This document shows, one piece after another, positions 22,900 to 33,465 of a stretch of 64,000 bases of DNA. Each line of letters begins with the position of its first letter. Position 1 is the stretch's first letter. The notes beneath the pieces were generated by a model, which saw nothing but the letters and a program-made list of their open reading frames with translations, was not told the DNA's origin and did no database searches. The DNA is taken from assembly GCA_009767595.1 (NCBI GenBank), contig VSDK01012929.1, positions 38,684 to 102,683 on the forward strand, written 5' to 3'. This stretch comes from Symbiodinium kawagutii (Eukaryota; Sar; Dinophyceae; Suessiales; Symbiodiniaceae). A program made the translations under genes and the position numbers.

Positions 22900-23220
22900 T
22901 GTAAAACATCATCATCCATAATCATTGTTAATCATCAGTGTAAGCACTATAAACCATGAATTGGACCACTAGTAGACCCTTACTTCTTGCTTTTAACCAC
23001 CGCTGCACCCAAATAAACCTATGGGTTTTAACCATTACATAGAAAACCATTATTAAACTACTATTGGAACTGGCCTATAACCATGCGAAACCACTACCCC
23101 TTGTAAAACCATCATAAACCCTGCTGTAACCATGATAAATCACTATAAACCACTATTAAACCCTTATCAAACCATTAAAAACCACTATTAAACCCTTATA
23201 AAACCATTCGAAGCCCTCAG
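22900..23220. repeat. (AACCACTATTAAACC) degenerate repeats
   Basis: Irregular AAACCATTATAAACCACTAT units leading up to the next GC-rich island. Confidence 0.65.
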
Positions 23221-23258
23221 AAAATTGCGAGTTCTTGGTGATTTCTTTGTTGCTCCAC

Positions 23259-23385
23259 CCATCCCAGCGCCTCCGTCGGCCTTCGATCCGCCCGGGCACG
23301 GGTGGGCGGATGGATGCCAGCCAGGCGCTAGGGCCGCTCAACGGCTCGGGCTGGCAGAAAGAGGCCTGGGGAGGCGCCAGTGAAA
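23259..23385 (-). CDS. Exon-like island, Pro/Ser/Arg rich
   Basis: GC-rich block, minus frame SLAPPQASFCQPEPLSGPSA then a basic GRIEGRRRRWDG, ending before GTGGAG. The frame is open well beyond both ends and two plus frames are also open, so limits are approximate. Confidence 0.4.
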
Positions 23386-24383
23386 CTGACAACGGCTGAG
23401 GCTTTGACCAGGCTTTCACCAGGTTTTCACCCGGAATCATCATGGTGAATTGATGTTTTGGTGGTGAATGGTTGAATGGGTAATGGTTTCACTTGATGCT
23501 ATTGGTGGTGAATGGTAGTTAATGTTGAATGGTAGTTTGGGTTGAAATCGGTTGAATGGTTTATGTTACTTGGGATAACCAATAGTTACCAAACGCTATT
23601 AAGCATCACGAACCACTTGTTAACCGTTCTAAGGAATAACATGGTGTTCAACTGCCATGATTAATATGGTTGACTTCAACCCATTGTCGAAGAGGCTTGG
23701 TGATCAACTAACCATCGATTAAGTACCATCAACTAAGGATTATTAACACCATCAAACAACAATATATTGATCAATTGAGCATCTATCAACTACCATTTAC
23801 CACCATGGACCACTAGTAACCACTATTCACACAACTTGGGCTATCAACAAACCGGGGCTTTTAACCATACAAACGTGGCTGGGTTGTTGGGATGATCTGC
23901 AAGCCAGCCTAGTTCATCACTGGGGTTTGTGGTCCAAACCGGTAGATGTTCCATTAGTGGGGTCTCTCACCATTGTCATACATGTTCACATATATATAGT
24001 TTCATTGATTGATCATATCATGAACCAACCAGGGGTGGTATAAACATTGGGATATCACTGCTCTCACAATCATCATCGCTTATTCGGGTGAGGAAGGGCT
24101 TGTGGTGCTGCATCCAACGTTGTCAGCTGATCCTGTACCCACCAGGGTACCAAGGCGCTCAAGGAGTCATCCCAATGATGAATCAGGCATAACTGATGAC
24201 ATAGGCCCAGGCTTAACAATCCGTATATAACTTACTTTATCTGACATTATATACGCGAATAGTTTCATCTTTATGATATACCTATATATAATGTTTGACT
24301 TATGTTTACAGTCCATTGATTGGACAGGCTTTTATTGATCTAAGATTACATACTGATCAAATCAGCCTGAGTTGTGATCATCT
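23386..24383. other. Intron-like stretch
   Basis: TGGTGAATGG- and ACCATCAACTA-type low complexity. No gene seen. Confidence 0.4.
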
Positions 24384-24494
24384 GGATATGGGTCACCCCT
24401 GGTTCCCCCATCGTTAATCGTTGTTTTCCCTATAGTTGTGTTGGTTATTGTCCCCGTTGTTGGTAGGTTGATATTGACCAATAGCCATATAGTA
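24384..24494. mobile_element. T2 element
   Basis: ATATGGGTCACCCCTGGTTC through GTTGATATTGACCAATAGCC; internal GTTTTCCCTATAG and TTGGTTATTGTCCCC are T2 signatures. Confidence 0.6.
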
Positions 24495-24667
24495 GGTATA
24501 TCCACTACAGTACTATAGCTGGCTATTATCCCCTATTATTGACCATGAACCAACTAGTTAATCATCTAGTTAGTAGGTTAAAGCCTTGACCCATACCCAT
24601 TTGAATCACCCTGAGTTGTGAATCATCCATCATCATACCATTTTCCCTATTGTAGTTGCTTAATATG

Positions 24668-24772
24668 AGTGTTTCTCAAAATAGGGGTACCCCCAAATCA
24701 TCCAGCTTATTAACCATTTACAATAGTAAACCAACCGTCAAATTTGGGTCCCCTATGGCTTGAGAAACCGCC
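24668..24772. mobile_element. T1 TIR element beside an exon island
   Basis: GTTTCTCAAAATAGGGGTAC to CCCCTATGGCTTGAGAAACC. It ends about 20 bp from the donor of the 24797-24953 island. Confidence 0.75.
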
Positions 24773-24796
24773 AATATTGATGGTTCACTGCTTGAC

Positions 24797-24953
24797 CCGG
24801 TCGCTCGCCATCTGTGCTGATCCCGGAACCATTTTCCGGCGCGAACCGGTCGCGCCAACGGGTCGCGCCCTTGGGTCGTCCCAACGTGGTACTCCAACTG
24901 CGATTCGAAGACCTCCTCGTGGCCTGGCGCGTCAACATGACACGGGACATGTA
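24797..24953 (-). CDS. Exon-like island, unknown protein
   Basis: A clear island. After GATCAG the minus frame reads CHVDAPGHEEVFESQLEYHV and later RAGKWFRDQHRWRATG, ending before GTCAAG. It is much more GC-rich than its surroundings, with codons ending mostly in G or C. A second minus frame (RVMLTRQATRRSSNRS) is also open. Confidence 0.5.
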
Positions 24954-24974
24954 CTGATCAACCGGGTTGTAACG

Positions 24975-25090
24975 GTTAATGTAAGGTGAATGGGTAAGAA
25001 TGGGTGGTAAATGATGGTAAATGATGGTTAATGATGGTTAATGATGGTTAATGATGGTAAATGTGGCTGATGATGGTAAATGATTGTTGA
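24975..25090. repeat. (GGTAAATGATGGTTAATGAT)n tract
   Basis: About eight ATGATGGTTA/ATGATGGTAA units directly upstream, on minus, of the 24797-24953 acceptor. Confidence 0.75.
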
Positions 25091-25423
25091 TGATGCTTAC
25101 TTGATAATGGTCAACATTGATCAAGGGAACAGCAGTGATCAATGAATGAGAATACATGTACCAGATCAAGTTTAATTAGTGACAATGCTCAGCAGTGATT
25201 AATAGTGATCAATGGATACTATGCTGACCACATGTTGTTTCTTAGTGAAAGAGTATAGTGCGTTCTTGATCACTACTCAGGAAGAAGCACTGATCAATGA
25301 ATGATAGATAATGATAGTCTGCAACCTGATGGACAGATTCTCGAGACTCACGCAGTTTGTTTAGATACCAACCAACTTCAGCATCTTGCGCCAAGTGTCA
25401 ACAGGTGCATCGAAATCTGGCAC

Positions 25424-25491
25424 CATAGGCTTCCGGTGGCCCCATGTGTCGACGCACCTGCGACAGCAGCGTCATGGATGACGAACCACTC
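25424..25491 (-). CDS. Exon-like island, unknown protein
   Basis: After GCACAG the minus frame reads EWFVIHDAAVAGASTHGATG to a GTGCCA donor. The frame is open for about 77 codons in all (roughly 25390-25620), with an in-frame ATG upstream, so the coding piece may be longer. Starts in phase 0, compatible with 26146-26298. Confidence 0.4.
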
Positions 25492-25519
25492 CTGTGCAAC
25501 AAGGTGTTCCAAAACCCCT

Positions 25520-25835
25520 GGAATAAGCAGCCTGCGACCGGTATCCATTATACCTTGCTCCTTTTGGCCTGTTGCTGCTTGCCTCCCAACATAAGAATGA
25601 AACGGTGCATCTCAAAAACAACATGCAAACCTGTGCGAACAGGTGCAACAAAAACAGACAAAATGTGCGGAAAGTCAGGGAAAAAACAAAAAACCACCAG
25701 AGACAAAAACGGTTACAGTCACAAGAGAAACACCTTCAGATCACGTACAGGTACCCTCAGCGGTCGGAGAATCGCTGGAGCTTTTTCGCACGCAACCAGC
25801 GAAAAAGAAAATAATCGAATGTTATATACTTGATT
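25520..25835 (+). CDS. Lys-rich plus-strand open frames
   Basis: Two overlapping plus frames are open (25444-25833 and 25643-25921); one reads KTVTVTRETPSDHVQVPSAV. The local base composition (A-rich, then GC-rich) differs from neighbours. Coding status is unclear. Confidence 0.2.
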
Positions 25836-26044
25836 GGCCCATGTTCGAATATTATATACTCTTAATTGGCCGGGGAAAAATCCAACATAACCCAAGCATT
25901 AACCATCTGAGTAATGATTAACAAATATATTGCATGCATCTGAATTCACCACAATGAGCCATGATTAGAATTAGATCAACCATAAATTTGCAACCATTCG
26001 CCAGCATTTTCACCATCAATTAGCGACGAACCATGATTTTGCCC

Positions 26045-26148
26045 TTCTTTGCAACTGGGCTTTGGTACCCATCAGAAAAATCTTGGTCAACCAACCATCA
26101 CTGCTAGTACATCTGGGAAAACCAGAAATGTTTGAAACCACCAACCAG
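26045..26148. mobile_element. T3 TIR element touching an exon island
   Basis: Right end AATGTTTGAAACCACCAACCAG is intact; the left end is worn. On minus its terminal CTG/GTTGGTGG supplies an in-frame donor for the 26146-26298 island. Confidence 0.65.
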
Positions 26149-26298
26149 GCAATCATTCACCACGGCACCTGCCCCACTCGTGGACCACCCTGGACGGTGC
26201 ATCCGAAGGCGACCCCGCCCGCGCATCACCCACGGCCTCCAGCTGGACTTGGGGGAACCGCAGCTCCTAGCAGGGCAGAGGTGGATATCTTCACAGAG
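26146..26298 (-). CDS. Exon-like island between two TIR elements
   Basis: 51 codons in phase 0 at both ends. Acceptor CCGCAG, frame LCEDIHLCPARSCGSPKSSW..., donor CTG/GTTGGT inside the end of the T3 element. A T1 element starts 18 bp upstream. An alternative donor GTGCCG at 26168 would shorten it. Plus-strand frames are also open. Confidence 0.45.
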
Positions 26299-26315
26299 CT
26301 GCGGAGTGTTTCTCT

Positions 26316-26420
26316 ATGGGGATTTCTTAAGCCAGTTTGGGGGCAGCAAAAATTGATGGTTGATTACTGGTTAATCATTGGATGATTTGGGGGTAGCTTC
26401 ATCTTTAGAAACCACCAGAT
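26316..26420. mobile_element. T1 TIR element, diverged
   Basis: ATGGGGATTTCTTAAGCCAG to TTTAGAAACCACCAGATATT with GGATGATTTGGGGGTAGC inside. Confidence 0.55.
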
Positions 26421-26579
26421 ATTGATGTCAGTCGTAGCAATAACAAGATGGTGAACCACTGAAAAAATGTTATAACAACCACTGAAAACTGTAAAACGAT
26501 AAACCGTTGAGAATAGCTATAACAACTGAGATGCAATAAATTCATGTAACATGGTAGGTAATTAACTATAGTCAAATAA

Positions 26580-26675
26580 TGGTTCATTGCGGATTCATTG
26601 ATGGTTCATTCATGGTTCATTCATGGTTCATGGTTCATTCATGGTTCATTGATGGTTTACTGATGGTTCATGCAG
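26580..26675. repeat. (ATGGTTCATTC)n tract
   Basis: Tandem ATGGTTCATTCATGGTTCAT units. Confidence 0.75.
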
Positions 26676-27152
26676 TAAGTAACTTTAGTAAAGGGAACAA
26701 TTTGGCTAATTACTTACAATGAAGAGCTTTATTTTGCTTTTGTAGTGGTAAATGACTAATTGCAATAATAACATGAGGTCGCTAACATCATAAACAAGAA
26801 TAGTACTGGCTAATAATGGTTCATTGATATTTCGTTACCCCGATAATGATTCATCAGTCGTCGAACGGTGAACTGGATGAAATCATGACCAATAAGCTGC
26901 TGTGATCCCATGGCTGACACCAAAGAGATTCACTCTGTTTGGGTTTGAAATCTTCATAGACTTCGAATGGCAGCGGTTCATCTACTCTCTGGCAATTTAA
27001 CATGGTTGGCTGGAAATCCACCATTTCTCAACGGATCCTTTCCCAGGGTTTCTCAATAAAACATGGTGATTCATGGTGATTTGCCAGCCAGCCATGCTAA
27101 TTCCAATATAACCAATACCAACAGATACTATACCTTCGATAAAACAACGTAC

Positions 27153-27250
27153 CGGAGTCTTCCCGCGCTGTTTTGCTACGGCTTCACCCCCGCCACCATC
27201 CGAGCGATATCGTTGTGGGTCCTCCTTTTCGGAAGTGTTGGGTGATGGAG
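27153..27250 (-). CDS. Exon-like island, charged
   Basis: The upstream DNA on minus is pyrimidine-rich and ends TGCCCAG, a normal-looking acceptor. The frame PSPNTSEKEDPQRYRSDGGG then GEAVAKQRGKTP ends at a GTACGT donor. Ends in phase 0, which matches 26146-26298. Low-complexity acidic and basic residues suggest a disordered linker. Confidence 0.55.
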
Positions 27251-27299
27251 CTGGGCAGGATCAGCGAGGATGAACAGGTGGGACATGGGGACATGGAGA

Positions 27300-27660
27300 T
27301 AATGTAAGCAGGTAACCATAGTTAACCATAGTTAAACATAGATATGCATAGTAACCATATGTAGCTATGAACCATAAGTATCGAGATAGTAGTTATGAAC
27401 CAGAATGGTTAATGATACGATAATGATACCATAATGGTCGGTAGCTAACCAGTTATCCATAGTCAAGCATAGTTAACCATACTTAACCATAGTTATGAAC
27501 CATAATTATGGACGTAAGACTTATGAACCATAGTTGACAGTTATCATATGGTTAACCATAGTGATGAACCAGTATCTGGTTACTGGTAATATCATGAACC
27601 AGTTCACAGATGGTAGTGTAGGTAGCGCTATGATTCATAGTTTAGGTAATCATAGGGATG
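27300..27660. repeat. (AGTTAACCATAGTTATGAACC) degenerate repeats
   Basis: Irregular AACCATAGTTA units over about 300 bp, non-coding. Confidence 0.6.
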
Positions 27661-28021
27661 ATGTTACCTAAACTTTGGATGATAATGTCAATGTATCATC
27701 ATTAAAATGGCCAGTTATTCACCAGAGTCATTATGATTTGTGACACCATGATAATTATGATGATACTTGTCACTTTCAACACAAAAGAGAAAACACGCAT
27801 GAGAAGGATGATGCCCCTGGCTTTGGCTACTCATTTCTCCATCATGTAATTGAGTTGCTGAAACGTTTGCAAAATTATTGAACCCATGAAAATGCAAAAA
27901 CTGTTGCTTCTAGAATCAAGATCCTTCCTTTGCAACCATCGTCCCTGTAGCTGCGAACACTTGCAAACATGACCAAACGAATGGTTGCCACTGGAACAGC
28001 AGTGCTCTATGACCAAAAGCT

Positions 28022-28594
28022 ATGCCGTATCGATTCCCGAGCTTTTTGGTCGTGAGGCACTTACGAAATATGTTGGCAATGCATTTTGTGTTGAGATCTT
28101 CAGCTGCATCTTATCCCGATGGCCCATTCTTGTTTCTTCTTTGCTGTGACCCAGTTTTAGCAATACTTCGCGGTTCANNNNNNNNNNNNNNNNNNNNNNN
28201 NNNNNNNNNNNNNNNNNNNNNNNNNNNNNNNNNNNNNNNNNNNNNNNNNNNNNNNNNNNNNNNNNNNNNNNNNNNNNNNNNNNNNNNNNNNNNNNNNNNN
28301 NNNNNNNNNNNNNNNNNNNNNNGGTTCAGCAAGAAATGGCTCAAAACCTGCACACTTCAACGCGTATACTGACTCTATCGTTGAATCATGCACCAGCAAG
28401 GCTTCTCTCTCTCTCTCTCAATCGGGTTGCGGTTGGACTGCATCTTTCCAATCCACAAGATTTTGGAGAATTGTGTGAAATTCTTGAAAAGGTACAACAT
28501 GGGAACCACTGATTTCTGGCAGTGTGCTCTCCTTGTATGGATGCGGCTGTCAAACATAGGTGACCACAAATCCGAGGCGTTTCTGTTTCAGTAG
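28022..28594 (+). other. Plus-strand open frames broken by a gap
   Basis: Two plus frames (28022-28177, then 28388-28594 reading LDCIFPIHKILENCVKFLKR) flank the gap. They cannot be joined or assigned. Confidence 0.2.
28178..28322. other. Assembly gap (145 N)
   Basis: Run of N. Both edges carry GGTTCA, so a collapsed repeat is possible. Confidence 0.95.
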
Positions 28595-28799
28595 GAAGCC
28601 CTAGACCCACCAAAATTCACATCGATGCGCAAAATACGATGCTTCTGGTGCTTTTGTTGTGTACAAAACAATATTGCGTTTAAACATCCATGCGCACCAC
28701 TAGGTTCTATGGAAAGACAAATGACTTGGCAGAGCACTGCCAAAAGATGCAGTGTCAGTCCCATGGGATTTTGACAAATCTACTAATCACGAATGTAAT

Positions 28800-28895
28800 G
28801 CTGTGGGTTCCCCATCATTAACCATGGTTTTCCCTATGATTTGGTTGGTTAAGAACCACCATTATTGGTTGGTTAATATTGACCCATAGCCATGT
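28800..28895. mobile_element. T2 element, left end worn
   Basis: CTGTGGGTTCCCCATCATTA to AATATTGACCCATAGCCATG with GTTTTCCCTATGATTTGGTT inside. Confidence 0.65.
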
Positions 28896-29269
28896 GCCGT
28901 TCTTTTGCCATCAGGGCAAGAAGGCAACTCGTAGTGGGGCACTTTCCACAGGCATGAGTGGGGCGGGATGGAGCGACATGGAATGCTAACTTTCGGTTTC
29001 AGTGGTACAAACACTCGCAGCTGCGGAACATACTCACCGTGTACACATCTTTGATGCTACACTTTTACCACATAATCATACTATTCACCATCATTGGTAA
29101 AAAGCATTAATTCAGTAATTACATTCTTGTTTTTGCTTGATCCAGCCACATAAGTTTCATCTAACACCATATAATAAGCTAAAATCTAGGTCGAAATAGT
29201 AATTAATGTTTCATTTACTTCAGCGATCATAGCATTGACTATGGATTGTCCATAATTAGGGTGGTTTCT

Positions 29270-29363
29270 CAAACGGGGCACTCCCCAAATCATCCAATAG
29301 TATTCATTCATATGAATAACCAATCCATTTTCAGGGGTCTCCCATTTTGAGAAACACCCATAT
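29270..29363. mobile_element. T1 TIR element
   Basis: GGTGGTTTCTCAAACGGGGC to TTTTGAGAAACACCCATATC. Confidence 0.7.
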
Positions 29364-29451
29364 CATAGTTGTTCAACCATAAGTTTGTTGGTGATTATCC
29401 CCTATTAAATCCCTACTATTAACCACTATAGTCCCCTTTAAAACCATTGTC

Positions 29452-29499
29452 CATATGGGTGTTTCTCAAAATAAGACTATTTTGAGAAACACCCATATA
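29452..29499. mobile_element. Minimal T1 foldback
   Basis: The two T1 arms lie almost back to back: CATATGGGTGTTTCTCAAAA, a short loop, TTTTGAGAAACACCCATAT. The interior is deleted. Confidence 0.8.
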
Positions 29500-29505
29500 T
29501 CATAT

Positions 29506-29622
29506 ATGGCTGCGGGTCAAAACCCCGTACCCCTGGTTCCCATATCATTAACCCTTGTTTTCCTCATCATTGGTTGGTCATTATCCCCATTACTGGTTGG
29601 TTCATATTGACCCATAGCCATA
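29506..29622. mobile_element. T2 TIR element, well preserved
   Basis: ATGGCTGCGGGTCAAAACCC to TTGACCCATAGCCAT. T1 copies lie on both sides. Confidence 0.8.
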
Positions 29623-29705
29623 TCTGTCCATCTCTGGAGCTTTGCGGACCCGCTCTGGCTTGGCCTTCATCTGGCCTAAGCGAGTCAGGGGTGACCATTG
29701 GTCAG
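29612..29705 (-). CDS. Exon-like island abutting a T2 element
   Basis: After GGTGAG the minus frame reads DQWSPLTRLGQMKAKPERVR then KAPEMDRY. No GT is present before the T2 end; the first usable donor is the T2 sequence TATGG/GTCAAT. The island is GC-rich and basic. Confidence 0.45.
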
Positions 29706-29743
29706 CTCACCATGGATGTTTGGAAGGCTTGGTAGGTTCTATA

Positions 29744-29854
29744 TATGATGGTTTCTCAACATAGGGGTACCCCCAAATCATCTAATATTAACCATTAATT
29801 TATACGCACAAACCAACCATTTTTGGGGTTTTCAGTTTTTAGAAACCACCATTT
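29744..29854. mobile_element. T1 TIR element
   Basis: TGATGGTTTCTCAACATAGG to TTTTTAGAAACCACCATTTG; GGGGTACCCCCAAATCATC inside. Confidence 0.7.
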
Positions 29855-29922
29855 GGATTGGATAACCATGATGTTGGTGATTCATTGATTCAGTTCTTTG
29901 CGGCGAATACGGGTGACAATTG

Positions 29923-30252
29923 AGCGTCGAAATCGGAAAGGCCCATCAACCAGTAACGATTCTCTCCCATGATCAACTCTTGTTAAAGCAGCACAAGCCA
30001 GTACCAACCATACATGGATTATTGAAATATGAAGATGTTGAAGCACGTTGGGGTTTGGAAAGCCAAGTATCTAACTTCATGAAAAAATGTCAACGGTATG
30101 GGGGATCTTCACAGGTAGCACCAATGCTTTGCAATGAATCTGTTGAAGATGCTGACAACGGCACTGGCACCGAGTCTTTTAAGACTGGACCCACTTATAC
30201 GGTGCAACAGTTGATGAAACTGTACGCTCTCAGCGCAAACTTTGATATCTAG
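29923..30252 (+). CDS. Plus-strand open frame of about 109 codons
   Basis: Open from an AG at 29924 or earlier to TAG (30250-30252), with residues such as HQPVTILSHDQLLLKQHKPV and TYTVQQLMKLYALSANFDI. Composition is protein-like, but it has no in-frame ATG near its start, so it would be a last exon. Opposite strand to most neighbours; unrecognised. Confidence 0.35.
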   Translation, partial: SVEIGKAHQPVTILSHDQLLLKQHKPVPTIHGLLKYEDVEARWGLESQVSNFMKKCQRYGGSSQVAPMLCNESVEDADNGTGTESFKTGPTYTVQQLMKLYALSANFDI

Positions 30253-30258
30253 ATGGTA

Positions 30259-30624
30259 TTAATTAAGAGCTATTGCCACAGGAATCACCAAGGTGAAAAC
30301 ATATATTCCCCGACAGTTCCTGACTTGGAACCAGGGGATATCGGCAATGCAGTAGTGCACCCAAGAATAGTAAACAACCATCATGGACCGTAGTACGTGA
30401 TCATTAGTGAAAGCAGTGATACCTGTGATATTCGTTGTTCTCGTTTCCAAACCTATCATACTAAGTTTGTATGTAATGGCGTAGTGGTCTAAATGGTCTA
30501 CTGTACCAGCATTGCTTGGGCAGAATCCAAGTGATAGTTGGCCTGGTTGACAAGCCATGGTGAGGGATAAGCGAACCCAAGGATTGATAAACATGGAGTA
30601 TGAAGCAGTATTAAGGATGATCAA
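30259..30624 (-). CDS. Minus-strand open frame, hydrophobic
   Basis: About 121 codons open to TAA, reading LSLTMACQPGQLSLGFCPSN and VVYYSWVHYCIADIPWFQVR. Several GT sites (AG/GTATCA near 30431) could end an exon earlier. Hydrophobic stretches could be membrane segments. No family recognised. Confidence 0.35.
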   Translation of the reverse strand: MIILNTASYSMFINPWVRLSLTMACQPGQLSLGFCPSNAGTVDHLDHYAITYKLSMIGLETRTTNITGITAFTNDHVLRSMMVVYYSWVHYCIADIPWFQVRNCRGIYVFTLVIPVAIALN

Positions 30625-32079
30625 CTAGAAGCATCAACCATCAACCATCAACCATCAACCCCGTCATTTGGTGAATCTGCTGTCTTGAAGCAACTGGGCT
30701 GCCCTGAGTTTCAAACGCCTTTGCCTGCCGTGGCAGAAATCTCAGCCCACAAAACGTATCAACTGGGAGTCTCTATTACGTATCAACTTGATTGATGGTT
30801 TACAACCATTACTGACAGACTGTTTAGTATTAACCTGGTACAGTACTTAATAGTATCAATAGTTATCTACCACTTGGTTTACAACCATGACTGAAAGTGG
30901 TAGAACCACGAGTGGGTTTTTGCTATCAACCATAGTGGTTGATGCTGAACAGTACTTCATGGCTTGCATAGCAATGGTAGACAAAGGCTCAACCATGACT
31001 AACAATGACTTATAGTGGTAAATATGTGCTTGATCTTGAAAACGGCCCTCTGACAACACTTGAAAATCCGCCTTTTCAAGATGGTTTTTACTAGCAAGGG
31101 AATAATGGTCAACAAGACCTATCAAATTGAAGTATAACCCAGTGCTTCATAACGTGGTTGGTAAAATGGTTGCTGAAATGGCATGACATTTTTGATGGCT
31201 GATCATCCATCTGGATAATGCTTAGTTACGGATCAACAGCACAATCACCATCAGCAGGGTTCTGAAATGGCGACCACCAGCTGTTCCATTTCTAGATATT
31301 AGTTGTGGATCAATGGTCACTTCTATGGTCCTCAGGGCCTCCCGTGAGCCGTCCACACAGCTCACACTTCCTCACCATCCTTTTCTCTGCGATGGATTTT
31401 TGCTCGCTAAAACTCAGCCCCTTGCGTCAGGTGAGTCAGATTTGACCTGCGAATCCCGTTTCAGGACCGTTGCAATGCAGCCGAGATGTTTGCGCGGTCA
31501 CGAACAACCTATATTTGGGTCCTGGTCATTCTTGGGCACTCAGGAAAATGGTGCTGTCCCAAGCTCACCCGTTAATCAGCGCAACAAGAATAGATTATCC
31601 TCCAGATTTGCGGCGACAAATTATGCAGATTCATCTGGTAATATGGTAAGACCTAAGCCCATTCTAGGTTCATCTCTTCCAGGATGGTTCTACCTATGAG
31701 CCTATGAGATGCATTTTCCTCAGCTATTTCCAAACAGAGACCGTTGTCCTCATCTTCATGTGCACGTATGCCATTCGCATAGATCCCTGATTGAGATATT
31801 TTTGCTCGTTAGACACCAGCTCAACACTACTTACTATGCTCATCTAGCTGATCCATCCTCACATGCAATGTTGCTTCAAGCACGGTTGCTTCACCAAGGT
31901 TCAAGGGGAGGATGCTATAGATGTACATGCTTGTACTCATCAAGAACAACAGCAGCTTACAACCAAGCCATGAGTCATTGTCTATCAATTCATCCTTGAA
32001 AGTGTGCTGATTTCCCTGGTGAAAATCACTCTGATATTGCTGCTCACTGCCTTCAAAGGTGGTCTCCCCACTTGAGCAG

Positions 32080-32480
32080 TTGCCAGCTGCCACCATCAGC
32101 TGGTTGTGATTCTACAATCGCCGTCTTTTTGGGGGCTAAGAGAAGCGTAATGCGATTCCTCATGACCGCAGGGGCTTACAGAAACTTGATCACACTACAC
32201 CTTGTCCGTGATACAAGCACAACATAATTATATCTACAATGGAATCACAGCATAGATAAACTATCTGATTACGATGAACTTCCAAGTCTTCCATATATTT
32301 CGTTTCTCTCTGATCCCAGCGCAGCATGCTGCAACTCCAACCACCCAATTGGACTTCCAAGCGGCTGGATGCTCAGGTGTGGATGGCAGAATTGCAATCC
32401 CAGTGCTCAGGACATCCACGAAGACACCTCGGCCACAAACGCACTGCTCGCCTCAGCGAGCCCTTGAAGCTATGGATTCG
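32080..32480 (-). other. Orphan 5'-flank copy of the SAM-like gene unit
   Basis: Matches 63400-63910, the upstream flank of gene copy 3, in order: a GTTGCCA-CTGC-A-CATCAGCTGG stretch, ACTTCCAA-TCTTCCA, then a GCTGGATG block. No intact gene copy lies to its left. A minus frame reads VFVDVLSTGIAILPSTPEHP and a similar one occurs near 61650-61720. Confidence 0.5.
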
Positions 32481-32635
32481 CTGGTTGGCGTCATAGGCTA
32501 AGGTTGAAGCAAAACATACATAGATACTATAGTCATGCAAGGCAGTGGCAGAAGTTTCCAAAATAGATGTCAGAGGGAGTCTGGCTAAGGTGCATGGATG
32601 ACGGAGGGGTCCAGTGAAACAAAGGAGTGGCTAGA

Positions 32636-32812
32636 ATCTGTCTGTCTTTCTGTCTGTCTATCTGAGTACCTCTCTGTCTATGCTCATCGATGTATGGACC
32701 TATCAGTCTATGCATCGAACTGTCTCTCTACCTGTCTGTCTGTCCGTCCGTCCGTCCGTCTGTCTGTCTGTCTGCCCGTCCATCTGCCCGTCCATCTGTC
32801 TATCCATATACC
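32636..32812. repeat. (CTGT)n/(CCGT)n microsatellite
   Basis: CTGTCTGTCTTTCTGTCTGT passing to CCGTCCGTCCGTC and CCATCTGC variants. Confidence 0.9.
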
Positions 32813-33139
32813 ATCTAACTGCTGCGAGATCCTTGCAACCTGGATCTCGAAAGCTGTCACACCGAGCTCTTGGTCTTGTTGGGGTGCGTAATACTGGATG
32901 TCGATGGGTAGCCCCACGATCCCTAGATCCCGAGTGTATACGCGCCCCGTTTGGGTCACAGTGAAAGGCATTGAACCCTAAGCCTCCCAGGTGTGAACTG
33001 GACGTGACACAACCATCAAAGGCTTTGGATACATCGGGCTACCACAGCTGGACCGGCCTAGACCCATATACCCAACAGTAGTAATAGACTATTGTTGGGC
33101 GGGGATTATCCCTCAGATTTGCTGTGTCGAGAGAGGTCT

Positions 33140-33465
33140 TTGGACACTACCCAAGGTGAATACACAAATCCAAGGTTCCATTTCAAGAAAAAGCACATGT
33201 GTTGTTTATTGCACGCGGGCTCCTTTTTTCCGTTGCTGACTTTCAGTCCTGTTTGCTGACTGTTGCTGAACTTTTTCAAAGTCCATGCTCGATGACAATG
33301 ATGACACTCAGTCTAATCAATGTACAAACTGAATTCTGGTTCATTTGGCCATTACAATTTCTACTCCCATCAAATCTGCTTTCGTTCACTCTTTTTTTGC
33401 AACAGCATGGACACTTTGACCTGTCTTGCAGTCTTGCTGTGCAGAAAGGAATCTTGAGGAACGAT
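33140..33465 (-). other. Duplicated 3' flank of the SAM-like gene, copy 2
   Basis: Matches the other two copies (TGTTGTTTATTGCACGCGGG, TTGCTGACTGTTGCTGAAC). Probably includes the 3' untranslated region. Confidence 0.6.

Noticed and set aside
32598-32971. Open frames rich in Leu-Ser-Val-Cys and in Asp-Arg-Gln-Thr
   Set aside because: Translations of the CTGT/CCGT microsatellite in both strands.
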